A DNA stretch of 8,035 nucleotides from Acidimicrobiales bacterium (GTDB lineage Bacteria > Actinomycetota > Acidimicrobiia > Acidimicrobiales > Poriferisodaliceae): assembly GCA_020631315.1 (NCBI GenBank), contig JAHDHM010000152.1:1-8035 (forward strand). The letters are read 5' to 3'. Shown one piece after another: positions 1 to 5,770 of this stretch. The notes beneath the pieces were generated by a model. It was not told the DNA's origin and searched no databases. It was given only the letters and a program-made list of their open reading frames with translations. Position numbers and translations under genes: made by a program. Position 1 is the stretch's first letter. Each line of letters starts with the position of its first letter.

Positions 1-108
1 AGCAGTGACGTCGACCACCACCTGTCCGGGGCCGGCGTCGAGATCGGGCCGCTCCTCGATCCGCAGATCTGAGAGTGGGCCCAACTGATCACAGACGACG
101 GCGCGCAT
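1..108 (-). CDS. MDR-family NAD(P)H:quinone oxidoreductase-like protein, N-terminal fragment (partial)
   Basis: On the minus strand, an ATG at 108-106 opens a stop-free frame of 36 codons that runs off the left edge. The N-terminus reads MRAVVCDQLGPLSDLRIEER and continues with PDLDAGPGQVVVDV. This is the usual start of medium-chain dehydrogenase/reductase quinone oxidoreductases: M(R/K)A, then a short strand, then 'PGPGxVxVxV' of the GroES-like fold. Such enzymes reduce quinones or activated alkenes with NADPH in the cytoplasm. The nucleotide-binding domain lies outside the window, so the substrate, and whether zinc is bound, cannot be judged. A TAGGGT -10 box ends 6 nt before the ATG and there is no Shine-Dalgarno sequence, suggesting a leaderless transcript. 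It is divergent from the flavin oxidase at 145, which also has redox chemistry, but a shared pathway is only inference. Confidence 0.75.
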   Translation of the reverse strand, partial: MRAVVCDQLGPLSDLRIEERPDLDAGPGQVVVDVTA

Positions 109-114
109 GGGGCC

Positions 115-120
115 ACCCTA
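115..120 (-). promoter_or_regulatory. Probable -10 box (TAGGGT) of the leftward leaderless promoter
   Basis: Read on the minus strand, the bases are TAGGGT, fitting the actinobacterial TANNNT -10 pattern. Six bases separate it from the ATG at 108, placing the transcription start at or next to the start codon. No convincing -35 is seen; it would fall on the opposing -10 box. Confidence 0.55.
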
Positions 121-132
121 CGACGGCCGTCA

Positions 133-138
133 TATGGT
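133..138 (+). promoter_or_regulatory. Probable -10 box (TATGGT) of the rightward leaderless promoter
   Basis: TATGGT fits TANNNT and ends 6 nt before the ATG at 145. No Shine-Dalgarno sequence precedes that ATG, so a leaderless mRNA is likely. A -35 at normal spacing would fall at about 110-116, overlapping the opposing promoter's -10 box. Confidence 0.55.
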
Positions 139-144
139 TGTCCG

Positions 145-1317
145 ATGAGCGACGCCGAGGGTCTCACCTGGTCGAACTGGAGCGGACGCGAGACGACGTC
201 GCCGTCGGCGATCGTCCGCCCGGCCGCCGAGGACGACCTCGCCGCCGCGCTTCGATCGACGGACGGCGAAGTGAGGGCGGTCGGCGCGACCCACTCCCAC
301 TCGGCGGTCGCCGCGTCCTCCGGCCTCGTCGTGGACCTGGAGGACTGGGTCGGTGTCCTCGACACCGGCGCCGACTGGGCACGCATGCGTTCGGGGACCC
401 GAATCCATCAGCTCGGTGCACCACTGCGCTCTGCGGGACTCGCGCTGCACAACCAGGGCGACATCGACCGGCAGTCCGTCGCCGGCGCCTGCGGCACCGG
501 TACCCACGGCACCGGGCTCGGCAACCGCAACTTCTCGTCGGCCGTGCTCGGCATGCGCCTCATGACCGCCGACGGCGACGTCGTCGAGACCGACCCAGCC
601 ACCGACCCGGACCTGTGGCAAGCCACCCGCCTCTCTCTGGGCGCCTTCGGCGTCGCGACCGAGCTCACCCTGTCGGTCCGCCCCGCGTATCGGCTCCACG
701 AACGCATCTGGCTCCAGCCGATCGAGGAGGTGCTCGCGAGCGTCGACGACCTCATGTCGGCGACGCGTCACTTCGAGTTCTTCTGGTTCCCCGGCCAAGC
801 ACGCGCGATCTGCAAGAGCCTGGACGAGACGGACCTCCCGGTGGATCCCATGCCGGACCGCCCCCACGAGCGGATCGGCTGGTCCGACCGCATCATCTCG
901 AGCGACCGCCACGAACTCCACACCGAGATGGAGTACTCGGTTCCGGCCGATGCAGGCCCCGAGTGCTTCGCAGCGATCCAGCGCCTGCTCGTCGACCGGT
1001 TCCCCGACGTCACCTGGCCGCTCGAATACCGCCACGTCGCCGCCGACGACGTGTGGTTGAGCCCGGCCAAGGGCCGCCCGACCGTCACGATCTCGGTGCA
1101 TCGGGCACACGGCCTGCCCGACGAGCCGTACTACCGCGCCGCCGAGGAGATCTTCCTCGAACACGACGGACGACCCCACTGGGGCAAGGTCCACTTCTGT
1201 GATGGTCCGACCCTGCGGTCGATGCACGAGGACTGGGACGACTGGTGGGCCGCACGCGATGCCATCGACCCCAGCGGACGGTTCGTCACCGCCTCACTGG
1301 CAGCACTGCGAACCTGA
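145..1317 (+). CDS. FAD-dependent D-arabinono-1,4-lactone/alditol oxidase-like flavoprotein
   Basis: This 390-residue protein is a vanillyl-alcohol-oxidase-fold flavoenzyme of the aldonolactone/alditol oxidase family. Members oxidise sugar lactones or sugar alcohols and reduce oxygen or another acceptor. The start shows the family's NWSG motif (residues 11-14). The FAD-binding half includes GATHSHS (48-53), where His50 aligns with the histidine that usually holds FAD covalently, and GACGTGTHGTG (114-124). The cap and C-terminal part show EMEYSVP (261-267), the LEYRHVAADDVWLSPA segment (293-308), HWGK (345-348) and DPSGRF near the end, all usual for the family. Length is slightly below the usual 400-440. 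No signal peptide or membrane segment is seen, so it is probably cytoplasmic. It converges on the MocR gene with only 14 bp between stops. Substrate is not predictable from sequence; an L-gulono- or D-arabinono-lactone oxidase or an alditol oxidase are all possible. Confidence 0.88.
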   Translation: MSDAEGLTWSNWSGRETTSPSAIVRPAAEDDLAAALRSTDGEVRAVGATHSHSAVAASSGLVVDLEDWVGVLDTGADWARMRSGTRIHQLGAPLRSAGLALHNQGDIDRQSVAGACGTGTHGTGLGNRNFSSAVLGMRLMTADGDVVETDPATDPDLWQATRLSLGAFGVATELTLSVRPAYRLHERIWLQPIEEVLASVDDLMSATRHFEFFWFPGQARAICKSLDETDLPVDPMPDRPHERIGWSDRIISSDRHELHTEMEYSVPADAGPECFAAIQRLLVDRFPDVTWPLEYRHVAADDVWLSPAKGRPTVTISVHRAHGLPDEPYYRAAEEIFLEHDGRPHWGKVHFCDGPTLRSMHEDWDDWWAARDAIDPSGRFVTASLAALRT

Positions 1318-1331
1318 CCCGGCCGCGGAGC

Positions 1332-2789
1332 TCAGACGATCACCCGATAGTCACGGGTCACGACCGGACGGTGCTGGTAGTCCGCCCAGGCCGCCGCCAT
1401 CCGATCGATCGCCGCCTCGAGCACGTGGGGCGGCTGCCCGAACGGCAGACGCAGGTGTGACGGCACCCGGCCCTCGGGCGAACTGACGTTGCCGGGTACC
1501 AGACCGACACCATGGCGTCGTGCGTGGTTGATGAAGTCCCTGGCGTCGGACATCGGCAGCTCGACCCACAGGCACATGCCGCCCTGCGGCACCTCGAAAC
1601 GCCATTCCGGCAGATGCCGACGAAGGCCCTCCACCAGAAGATCGCGACGGCGCCGCAACTCCGCACCACGCACCAGCGACAGACCGTGCTTCGCCGGAAG
1701 GAGCTCGGTGGCGATCATCTGGCTGGCGATCGGGATGCCCAGATCCATCACGGCCTTCAGACGGGTGAGGCGATCGATCTCGTGGGCCGACCCTCGGACC
1801 CATCCGATCCGCAGCCCGCCCCACAACGACTTCGACGTGGAACCGACGGTGAGCACGTTCGGCAGCGGACCGTCGGGGTGCTGGCCGATCGGCGTGACCG
1901 GGTCGCGGTCGATGACCATGTCGGCGAGGGTCCGGTCGTCGATGACCATCTGGCTCCAGCCGGCGATCTTCTCGGTCAACGCCTCGCGACGCTCCTCCGG
2001 GAAGACGATGCCCGTCGGGTTGTGGACGTTCGGCATGAGGTACACGAGCTTCGGATCGACCCGCTGCACTGCGCGATCGAGCCGCTCGACGTCCACGCCG
2101 TCGTGGTCCATCGGCACGGTGTGCACCCGGCCCCGGAGCGCGGCGACGAGATCGAGCATGCCCGGATAGGTCAGCTCCTCGGTGATGCAGAGCTCGTCGG
2201 GCCCCAGGTGCAGCTGGCATGCGAGCGCGAGCGCCTGCTGCGCCCCGTTGGTGACGAGGACCTCCTCGACGGAGGTCTCCAGCCCCGATCGGGTCAGGTG
2301 CGCCGCGATCTGCTCGCGCAGCTCGGGAAGCCCTGACGGGTGGTAGCCCGCACCGTCGAGCTCCTCACGCCACTTGTCCCGAGGCAGCTCGAACGACGAC
2401 GCCGGGAGGTCGTCCACACCGATCCAGTACGCAGACCGCAGATCGATGACCTCGGTGTTCTCGTCGAACATGCCTTCGTAGATGCCCCCACGCGGCGGCA
2501 CGGGGTCGAAGACCGACATGTCCGAGGTGTTGGGACCGGTGACGGTGGTGCCGCTGCCCTGGCGGGTGATGATGCGACCGCGACGTCGCAGCTCCTCGTA
2601 GGCCGAGACGACCGTGCCCCGGGACACGTGAAGCTCTGCCGCCAACCGGCGCTCCGCCGGGAGACGCGCACCGACCTCGAGGCGCCCGGCCCGGATGAGT
2701 TCGTCGAGGGCGTCGGCGAGGGTCACGTACAACGGTCCCGGCTCGCCGCCCCACGCGCCGAGCGCCATCCCGATCTGCCCCTCGTTCAT
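1332..2789 (-). CDS. MocR-type transcriptional regulator (GntR winged helix fused to fold-type-I aminotransferase domain)
   Basis: This 485-residue protein joins a GntR winged-helix DNA-binding domain (about residues 20-83; recognition region RRLAAELHVSRGTVVSAYEE) to a PLP-binding class I aminotransferase-like domain (about 115-475). Visible PLP features are TNGAQQ (180-185), the NPTG motif with Asn257, Asp284/Asp285 in VIDDRT, the Schiff-base lysine Lys320 in GSTSKS, and the substrate-carboxylate arginine Arg447 in HLRLPFG. MocR proteins use PLP or its amino-acid adduct as effector to control vitamin B6, GABA, taurine or other amine genes; no such gene lies here, so the target is unknown. 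I chose the ATG at 2789 because GGGGAG lies 7 nt upstream. An ATG six codons earlier (2807) lacks a ribosome site. The position that is usually Tyr in MocR proteins (EDDYD) appears to be Arg286. The protein is divergent from a small gene across an array of TGGACC boxes and probably binds there. Confidence 0.9.
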   Translation of the reverse strand: MNEGQIGMALGAWGGEPGPLYVTLADALDELIRAGRLEVGARLPAERRLAAELHVSRGTVVSAYEELRRRGRIITRQGSGTTVTGPNTSDMSVFDPVPPRGGIYEGMFDENTEVIDLRSAYWIGVDDLPASSFELPRDKWREELDGAGYHPSGLPELREQIAAHLTRSGLETSVEEVLVTNGAQQALALACQLHLGPDELCITEELTYPGMLDLVAALRGRVHTVPMDHDGVDVERLDRAVQRVDPKLVYLMPNVHNPTGIVFPEERREALTEKIAGWSQMVIDDRTLADMVIDRDPVTPIGQHPDGPLPNVLTVGSTSKSLWGGLRIGWVRGSAHEIDRLTRLKAVMDLGIPIASQMIATELLPAKHGLSLVRGAELRRRRDLLVEGLRRHLPEWRFEVPQGGMCLWVELPMSDARDFINHARRHGVGLVPGNVSSPEGRVPSHLRLPFGQPPHVLEAAIDRMAAAWADYQHRPVVTRDYRVIV

Positions 2790-2796
2790 CTCGCCG

Positions 2797-2802
2797 CTCC
2801 CC
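2797..2802 (-). promoter_or_regulatory. Shine-Dalgarno sequence deciding the MocR start
   Basis: On the minus strand this reads GGGGAG, 7 nt before the ATG at 2789. It favours that start over the upstream in-frame ATG at 2807, which would place this site inside the coding region. Confidence 0.6.
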
Positions 2803-2845
2803 TGCATCCAGATGGACGATCAGTCCAATTGGCCCGGTCCGAGTG

Positions 2846-2851
2846 ACCTTA
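2846..2851 (-). promoter_or_regulatory. Possible -10 box (TAAGGT) of the MocR gene
   Basis: Minus-strand TAAGGT fits TANNNT and would give a leader of about 50 nt before the ATG at 2789. The TGGACC copies at 2853 and 2864 would lie between this box and the -35 region, a position suited to autorepression. No clear -35 is seen. Confidence 0.35.
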
Positions 2852-2902
2852 CTGGACCACAGTTGGACCGCTCGAATCGTGATTGGACCAGGTCCACTTC
2901 TG

Positions 2903-2908
2903 CAGAAT
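2903..2908 (+). promoter_or_regulatory. Weak possible -10 box (CAGAAT) for the small gene
   Basis: This is the best -10-like hexamer between 2880 and 2970; that stretch contains no TA dinucleotide, so no TANNNT box exists. The poor core promoter, with TGGACC copies upstream and overlapping, would fit activator-dependent transcription. The call is tentative. Confidence 0.2.
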
Positions 2909-2968
2909 GGACCACATCGACGCCGCGTCCGACACACAGCGCCGAACGCACCACTGGGTCAACGATCT

Positions 2969-2973
2969 GGAGG
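2969..2973 (+). promoter_or_regulatory. Shine-Dalgarno sequence GGAGG of the small gene
   Basis: GGAGG sits 6 nt before the ATG at 2980. It is the main argument that the 60-codon frame is a real gene and that it starts here and not further upstream. Confidence 0.7.
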
Positions 2974-2979
2974 AACCTG

Positions 2980-3162
2980 ATGAAGGCCCTGACCCCCGAC
3001 TTCGAGTCCACCTTCGAGCACCTGCTCGCCAAGGCCAACGCAGCCCACGAGCTCCGTGTGGTCGGCGCCGACCTGCGCACCCGCGCCGCCGCCGCCGACG
3101 AGCTCTTCCAGGCCCGCATCGACGCCGGCCGCGCCCGCAACGAGCTCACCCTCGCCGTCTGA
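2980..3162 (+). CDS. Small hypothetical protein divergent from the MocR regulator
   Basis: This is a 60-residue protein that I do not recognise. It begins MKALTPDFESTFEHLLAKAN and ends RNELTLAV. It is rich in Ala, Arg, Glu and Leu, has no Cys, Trp or Pro after residue 6, and shows no signal peptide or membrane segment, so a mostly helical soluble protein is expected. Evidence that it is real: a consensus GGAGG at correct spacing, a G/C-rich third codon position, a hairpin terminator starting just before its stop codon, and a place directly beyond a putative MocR operator. The helicase follows 59 bp later but has its own promoter-like sequence, so the small gene may be a single-gene transcript. 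Its role could be that of a regulatory or binding partner, but nothing in the sequence establishes this. Confidence 0.65.
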   Translation: MKALTPDFESTFEHLLAKANAAHELRVVGADLRTRAAAADELFQARIDAGRARNELTLAV

Positions 3163-3185
3163 GGAGCACACCACACTCCTCGGAC
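3157..3185 (+). terminator. Hairpin terminator overlapping the small gene's stop codon
   Basis: GTCTGAGGAG (3157-3166) pairs with CTCCTCGGAC (3176-3185) over 10 bp with one G-U wobble, around a 9-nt A/C-rich loop. Only a weak T run follows (AGTTC), as is frequent in high-GC actinobacteria. It would separate the small gene's transcript from the helicase. Confidence 0.55.
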
Positions 3186-3190
3186 AGTTC

Positions 3191-3223
3191 ATCGCCCCGC
3201 CGGCCTCTAGCCTGCGGGGCGAT
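3191..3223. repeat. Perfect 10-bp inverted repeat overlapping the helicase start
   Basis: ATCGCCCCGC (3191-3200) is the exact reverse complement of GCGGGGCGAT (3214-3223), with a 13-nt spacer. Inside the spacer, GGC (3202-3204) and GCC (3210-3212) extend the stem after one mismatch, leaving loop CTCTA. The right arm contains the A and T of the helicase ATG, and the -10 box lies in the spacer. As DNA it could be an operator; in read-through RNA it would hide the start codon. Confidence 0.6.
3208..3213 (+). promoter_or_regulatory. Probable -10 box (TAGCCT) of the helicase gene
   Basis: TAGCCT fits TANNNT and lies 8 nt before the ATG at 3222. There is no usable Shine-Dalgarno sequence, so a leaderless transcript starting at or beside the ATG is likely. 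No clear -35 is visible. Confidence 0.5.
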
Positions 3224-5741
3224 GTCGCGTCCGCCACTGCTTCGCCACCTTCCCGCCGAGGCCGACGACGACGCCCTCTTGATGGGCTTCATGAGCTACG
3301 CCGAGGAACTCGGTCTGGAGCTCTACCCGGCACAAGAGGAGGCGATCCTCGAGCTGCTGGCCGGCTCGAACGTGATCCTCAACACGCCGACCGGGTCGGG
3401 CAAGTCGCTCGTCGCGGCCGCCGCCCACTTCGCCGCCCTCGCCCAGGGCCGACGCAGTTGGTACACCGCGCCGATCAAAGCCTTGGTCTCGGAGAAGTTC
3501 TTCGACCTGTGCCGCAGCTTCGGCAGCGAGCGCGTCGGCATGATCACCGGCGATGCGTCGGTGAATCCGCAGGCACCGATCGTGTGCTGCACCGCCGAGA
3601 TCCTCGCCAACGTCGCATTGCGCGACGGCGAGTACGCCCCGGCGGACCTCGTCATCATGGACGAGTTCCACTACTACTCCGATCGTGATCGCGGCTGGGC
3701 GTGGCAGGTGCCGCTGCTGACCCTCCCCCAGGCCCAGTTCCTGCTGATGTCGGCGACCCTCGGCCCGACGGAGCGCTTCGAGGAGCAGCTGAGCGACCTG
3801 ACCGACCGGCCGACAACGACGGTCAAAGCTGTCGAGCGGCCGGTGCCGCTGACGTACGAGTACGTCACGACACCGATGCACGAGACCATCGACCGGCTTC
3901 TGAACCTCCGGCAGGCACCCGTCTACGTCGTCCACTTCACCCAGAAGTCGGCGACCGACACCGCCCAGGCGCTGACGTCGGTCGACGTGCTGTCGAAGGA
4001 GGAGAAGGCCGCGGTGAAGGCGGCCGTCGGGGGCTTCTCGTTCGACTCGGCGTTCGGTACCGACCTGAAGCGGTTCGTCATGGCCGGCATCGGCGTGCAC
4101 CACGCCGGCCTGCTGCCCCGATATCGGCTCCTCGTCGAGAAGCTGGCTCAGGAAGGCCTGCTGAAGGTCATCTGCGGCACCGACACCCTCGGGGTCGGCG
4201 TCAACGTGCCCATCCGCACCGTGCTGTTCACCCAGCTCTGCAAGTACGACGGCGAGCGCACCCGCACCCTGACCGTGCGCGACTTCCAACAGATCGCCGG
4301 GCGCGCCGGGCGGAAGGGCTTCGACGACATCGGCCACGTCTGGTGCCAGGCACCACCACACGTCATCGAGAACCTGCGCCTCGAGGCCAAGGTCGGCGAC
4401 GACCCGAAGAAGCTCCGCAAGCTGCATCGCAAGAAGCCGCCGGAGCGGGGCTACGTCCACTGGGACGCCGACGTCTTCGCCAAGCTCGCGAACGGCGACC
4501 CCGAGCCGTTGCGGTCGCGCTTCTCGGTGAGCCACTCGATGCTGCTCCACCTGCTCGACCGTCCCGCCGACGGCTGCGCCGCGGCACGCGAGCTGCTGAC
4601 CGTCAACCACGACGACCGTCCACGCCAGCGGAACAACATCCGTCGGTCGATCGCGATGTACCGCTCGCTCGTCGACGCCGAGATCATCGAGCTGCTCGAC
4701 GAGCCCGACGAGGACGGCCGGCTGGTTCGCATCGACCTGGACCTGCAGGACGAGTTCGCGCTCAACCAACCGCTGTCGCTGTTCGCGGTCGAGTTCCTGG
4801 ACGTCGTCGACACCGAGATCGCCGGGCACGGGCTCGACGTCCTCACGGTCATCGAGTCGATCCTGGAGAATCCCGGCGTCGTCCTGGCCCGACAGCTCGA
4901 CCTGGTGAAGCGCGAGCTCATCGACGAGATGAAGGCCTCGGGCGTCGAGTACGAGCAGCGTATGGAGCGACTCGAGACGGTGACGTGGCCACAGCCCAAC
5001 GGCGAGGAGCTGTGGGCCGCCTTCTCGACGTGGTCGCAGCACCACCCCTGGGTCGGCGGCGACACCGTCCGGCCCAAGTCGGTGGTCCGCGACATGTTCG
5101 AGCGGGCGATGACGTTCAAGGAGTACGTCAACCACTACGGGCTCAAGGGCGCCGAGGGTGTCCTGCTGCGGTATCTGTCCGACGTCTACAAGGCGATGGT
5201 CCAGACGGTGCCGGCAGCGATGCGCACCGACGAGGTCGACGACGTCATCGAGTGGCTCGGCGCGTTGGTCCGCCACGTCGACAGCAGCCTGATCGACGAG
5301 TGGGAACGCCTCACCGCACCCGACCAGGATCCCGACGCCGAGGTCCGGCCACCGACGCCCGAAGACATCACGACGAACCGCCGCGCGTTCACGGTCATCG
5401 TCCGCAACGAGACGTTCCGGTGGCTCCAGCTGCTCGCGATGGAGCAGTACGCATCGTTGGCCGACCACCTGCGGACCACACCGAAGCGGTGGTCAGCCGA
5501 GGAGCTCGACGACGCCTTCGCTCCCTACTTCGACGAACACGACCACGTACCAACCGATGCGGTCGCACGTGGTGCCGGCTACTTCCATCTCGAGGACCGT
5601 GGCGACACGTGGTCGATCACCCAGGTGATCGCCGACCCGGCCGGCAACGACGAATGGCGGCTGGCCATCACCGTCGACCTCGTCGCGAGCCGCACCGAGG
5701 ACCGCCCGGTCATGCAGCTCGACGACATCGTCCAGCTGTAG
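3222..5741 (+). CDS. Ski2-like DEAD/DEAH-box helicase with DUF3516-type C-terminal region
   Basis: This 839-residue superfamily 2 helicase should unwind RNA or DNA using ATP. Motifs in order: I TPTGSGKS (55-62, Lys61), Ia APIKALVSEK (83-92), Ib region TGDAS (109-113) and CCTAEI (122-127), II DEFH (147-150), III SAT (177-179), IV region VVHFTQKSA (236-244), V TDTLGVGVNVP (320-330) and VI QIAGRAGRKG (357-366). All catalytic residues are present, so it should be active. The roughly 450 residues after motif VI match my memory of DUF3516, a region of unknown function fused to such helicases in Actinobacteria. The DEFH box and motif VI place it near the Ski2/Mtr4/HelY group, but it is not clearly HelY itself. 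The ATG at 3222 is preferred over upstream in-frame starts because those would run across the small gene and the terminator, and because a -10 box sits 8 nt upstream. No partner gene is adjacent. Confidence 0.9.
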   Translation: MSRPPLLRHLPAEADDDALLMGFMSYAEELGLELYPAQEEAILELLAGSNVILNTPTGSGKSLVAAAAHFAALAQGRRSWYTAPIKALVSEKFFDLCRSFGSERVGMITGDASVNPQAPIVCCTAEILANVALRDGEYAPADLVIMDEFHYYSDRDRGWAWQVPLLTLPQAQFLLMSATLGPTERFEEQLSDLTDRPTTTVKAVERPVPLTYEYVTTPMHETIDRLLNLRQAPVYVVHFTQKSATDTAQALTSVDVLSKEEKAAVKAAVGGFSFDSAFGTDLKRFVMAGIGVHHAGLLPRYRLLVEKLAQEGLLKVICGTDTLGVGVNVPIRTVLFTQLCKYDGERTRTLTVRDFQQIAGRAGRKGFDDIGHVWCQAPPHVIENLRLEAKVGDDPKKLRKLHRKKPPERGYVHWDADVFAKLANGDPEPLRSRFSVSHSMLLHLLDRPADGCAAARELLTVNHDDRPRQRNNIRRSIAMYRSLVDAEIIELLDEPDEDGRLVRIDLDLQDEFALNQPLSLFAVEFLDVVDTEIAGHGLDVLTVIESILENPGVVLARQLDLVKRELIDEMKASGVEYEQRMERLETVTWPQPNGEELWAAFSTWSQHHPWVGGDTVRPKSVVRDMFERAMTFKEYVNHYGLKGAEGVLLRYLSDVYKAMVQTVPAAMRTDEVDDVIEWLGALVRHVDSSLIDEWERLTAPDQDPDAEVRPPTPEDITTNRRAFTVIVRNETFRWLQLLAMEQYASLADHLRTTPKRWSAEELDDAFAPYFDEHDHVPTDAVARGAGYFHLEDRGDTWSITQVIADPAGNDEWRLAITVDLVASRTEDRPVMQLDDIVQL

Positions 5742-5744
5742 CTC

Positions 5745-5770
5745 GACGCCGACGTGGGCCTGACGGCGTC
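5745..5770. terminator. Possible bidirectional hairpin between convergent genes
   Basis: GACGCCG (5745-5751) and CGGCGTC (5764-5770) are perfect reverse complements around a 12-nt loop, in the 27-bp gap between the helicase stop and the phosphorylase stop. The right arm overlaps the phosphorylase stop codon. There is no T run on either side, so terminator activity is uncertain. Confidence 0.35.

Larger units (their letters stand above)
111..142. promoter_or_regulatory. Imperfect palindrome centred in the divergent promoter (candidate operator)
   Basis: The core GACGGCCGTC at 122-131 is a perfect 10-bp palindrome centred between 126 and 127. Symmetry continues outward with mismatches: TA/TA at 119-120 and 133-134, ACC/GGT at 115-117 and 136-138, and GG/CC at 110-111 and 142-143. 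Over 108-145, 14 of 19 base pairs match. The same centre is the exact midpoint of the two -10 boxes and of the two start codons. A dimeric regulator bound here could control both genes, but no regulator is known. Confidence 0.4.
2813..2914. promoter_or_regulatory. Array of TGGACC half-sites, candidate MocR operator
   Basis: TGGACC occurs on the plus strand at 2853, 2864, 2884 and 2908, with a variant TGGACG at 2813. Inverted copies are GTCCA at 2823-2827, GGTCC at 2836-2840 and GGTCCA at 2891-2896. The copies at 2884 and 2891 form a perfect TGGACC-A-GGTCCA palindrome, and those at 2813 and 2823 form TGGAC-N5-GTCCA. Direct-repeat starts are separated by 40, 11, 20 and 24 bp; the first three are near whole helical turns. 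MocR regulators commonly bind direct repeats between their own gene and a divergent target, so this is the likely site for autoregulation and for control of the small gene at 2980. Binding is inferred, not shown. Confidence 0.65.

Noticed and set aside
75..1227. Long frames overlapping the flavin oxidase on both strands (75-1202 plus and 130-1227 minus)
   Set aside because: The frame 145-1317 carries the family motifs; the others have low-complexity, Arg- or Val/Gly-rich translations without motifs.
1318..1331. Possible terminator between the convergent oxidase and MocR genes
   Set aside because: The 14-bp gap holds only a CCGCGG palindrome; no convincing stem-loop could be found.
1512..2336. 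Plus-strand frame opposite the MocR gene
   Set aside because: His/Asp/Arg-rich translation with no motif, antisense to a clearly recognised protein.
2813..2914. TGGACC repeats considered as a CRISPR-like or tandem repeat array
   Set aside because: The repeat unit is only 6-7 bp, spacing is irregular and copies occur in both orientations, which fits regulator half-sites and not CRISPR.
2883..3221. Upstream extension of the helicase to an in-frame ATG at 2883
   Set aside because: The added 113 residues are Arg/Pro-rich, run across the small gene in another frame and through a terminator, and lack similarity to helicase N-termini.
3207..5468. A 753-codon open frame on the minus strand opposite the helicase
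   Set aside because: It has no recognisable domain and is rich in repetitive Val, Asp, Arg and Gly. The plus-strand helicase has complete ordered motifs. Long antisense frames are expected in GC-rich coding DNA.
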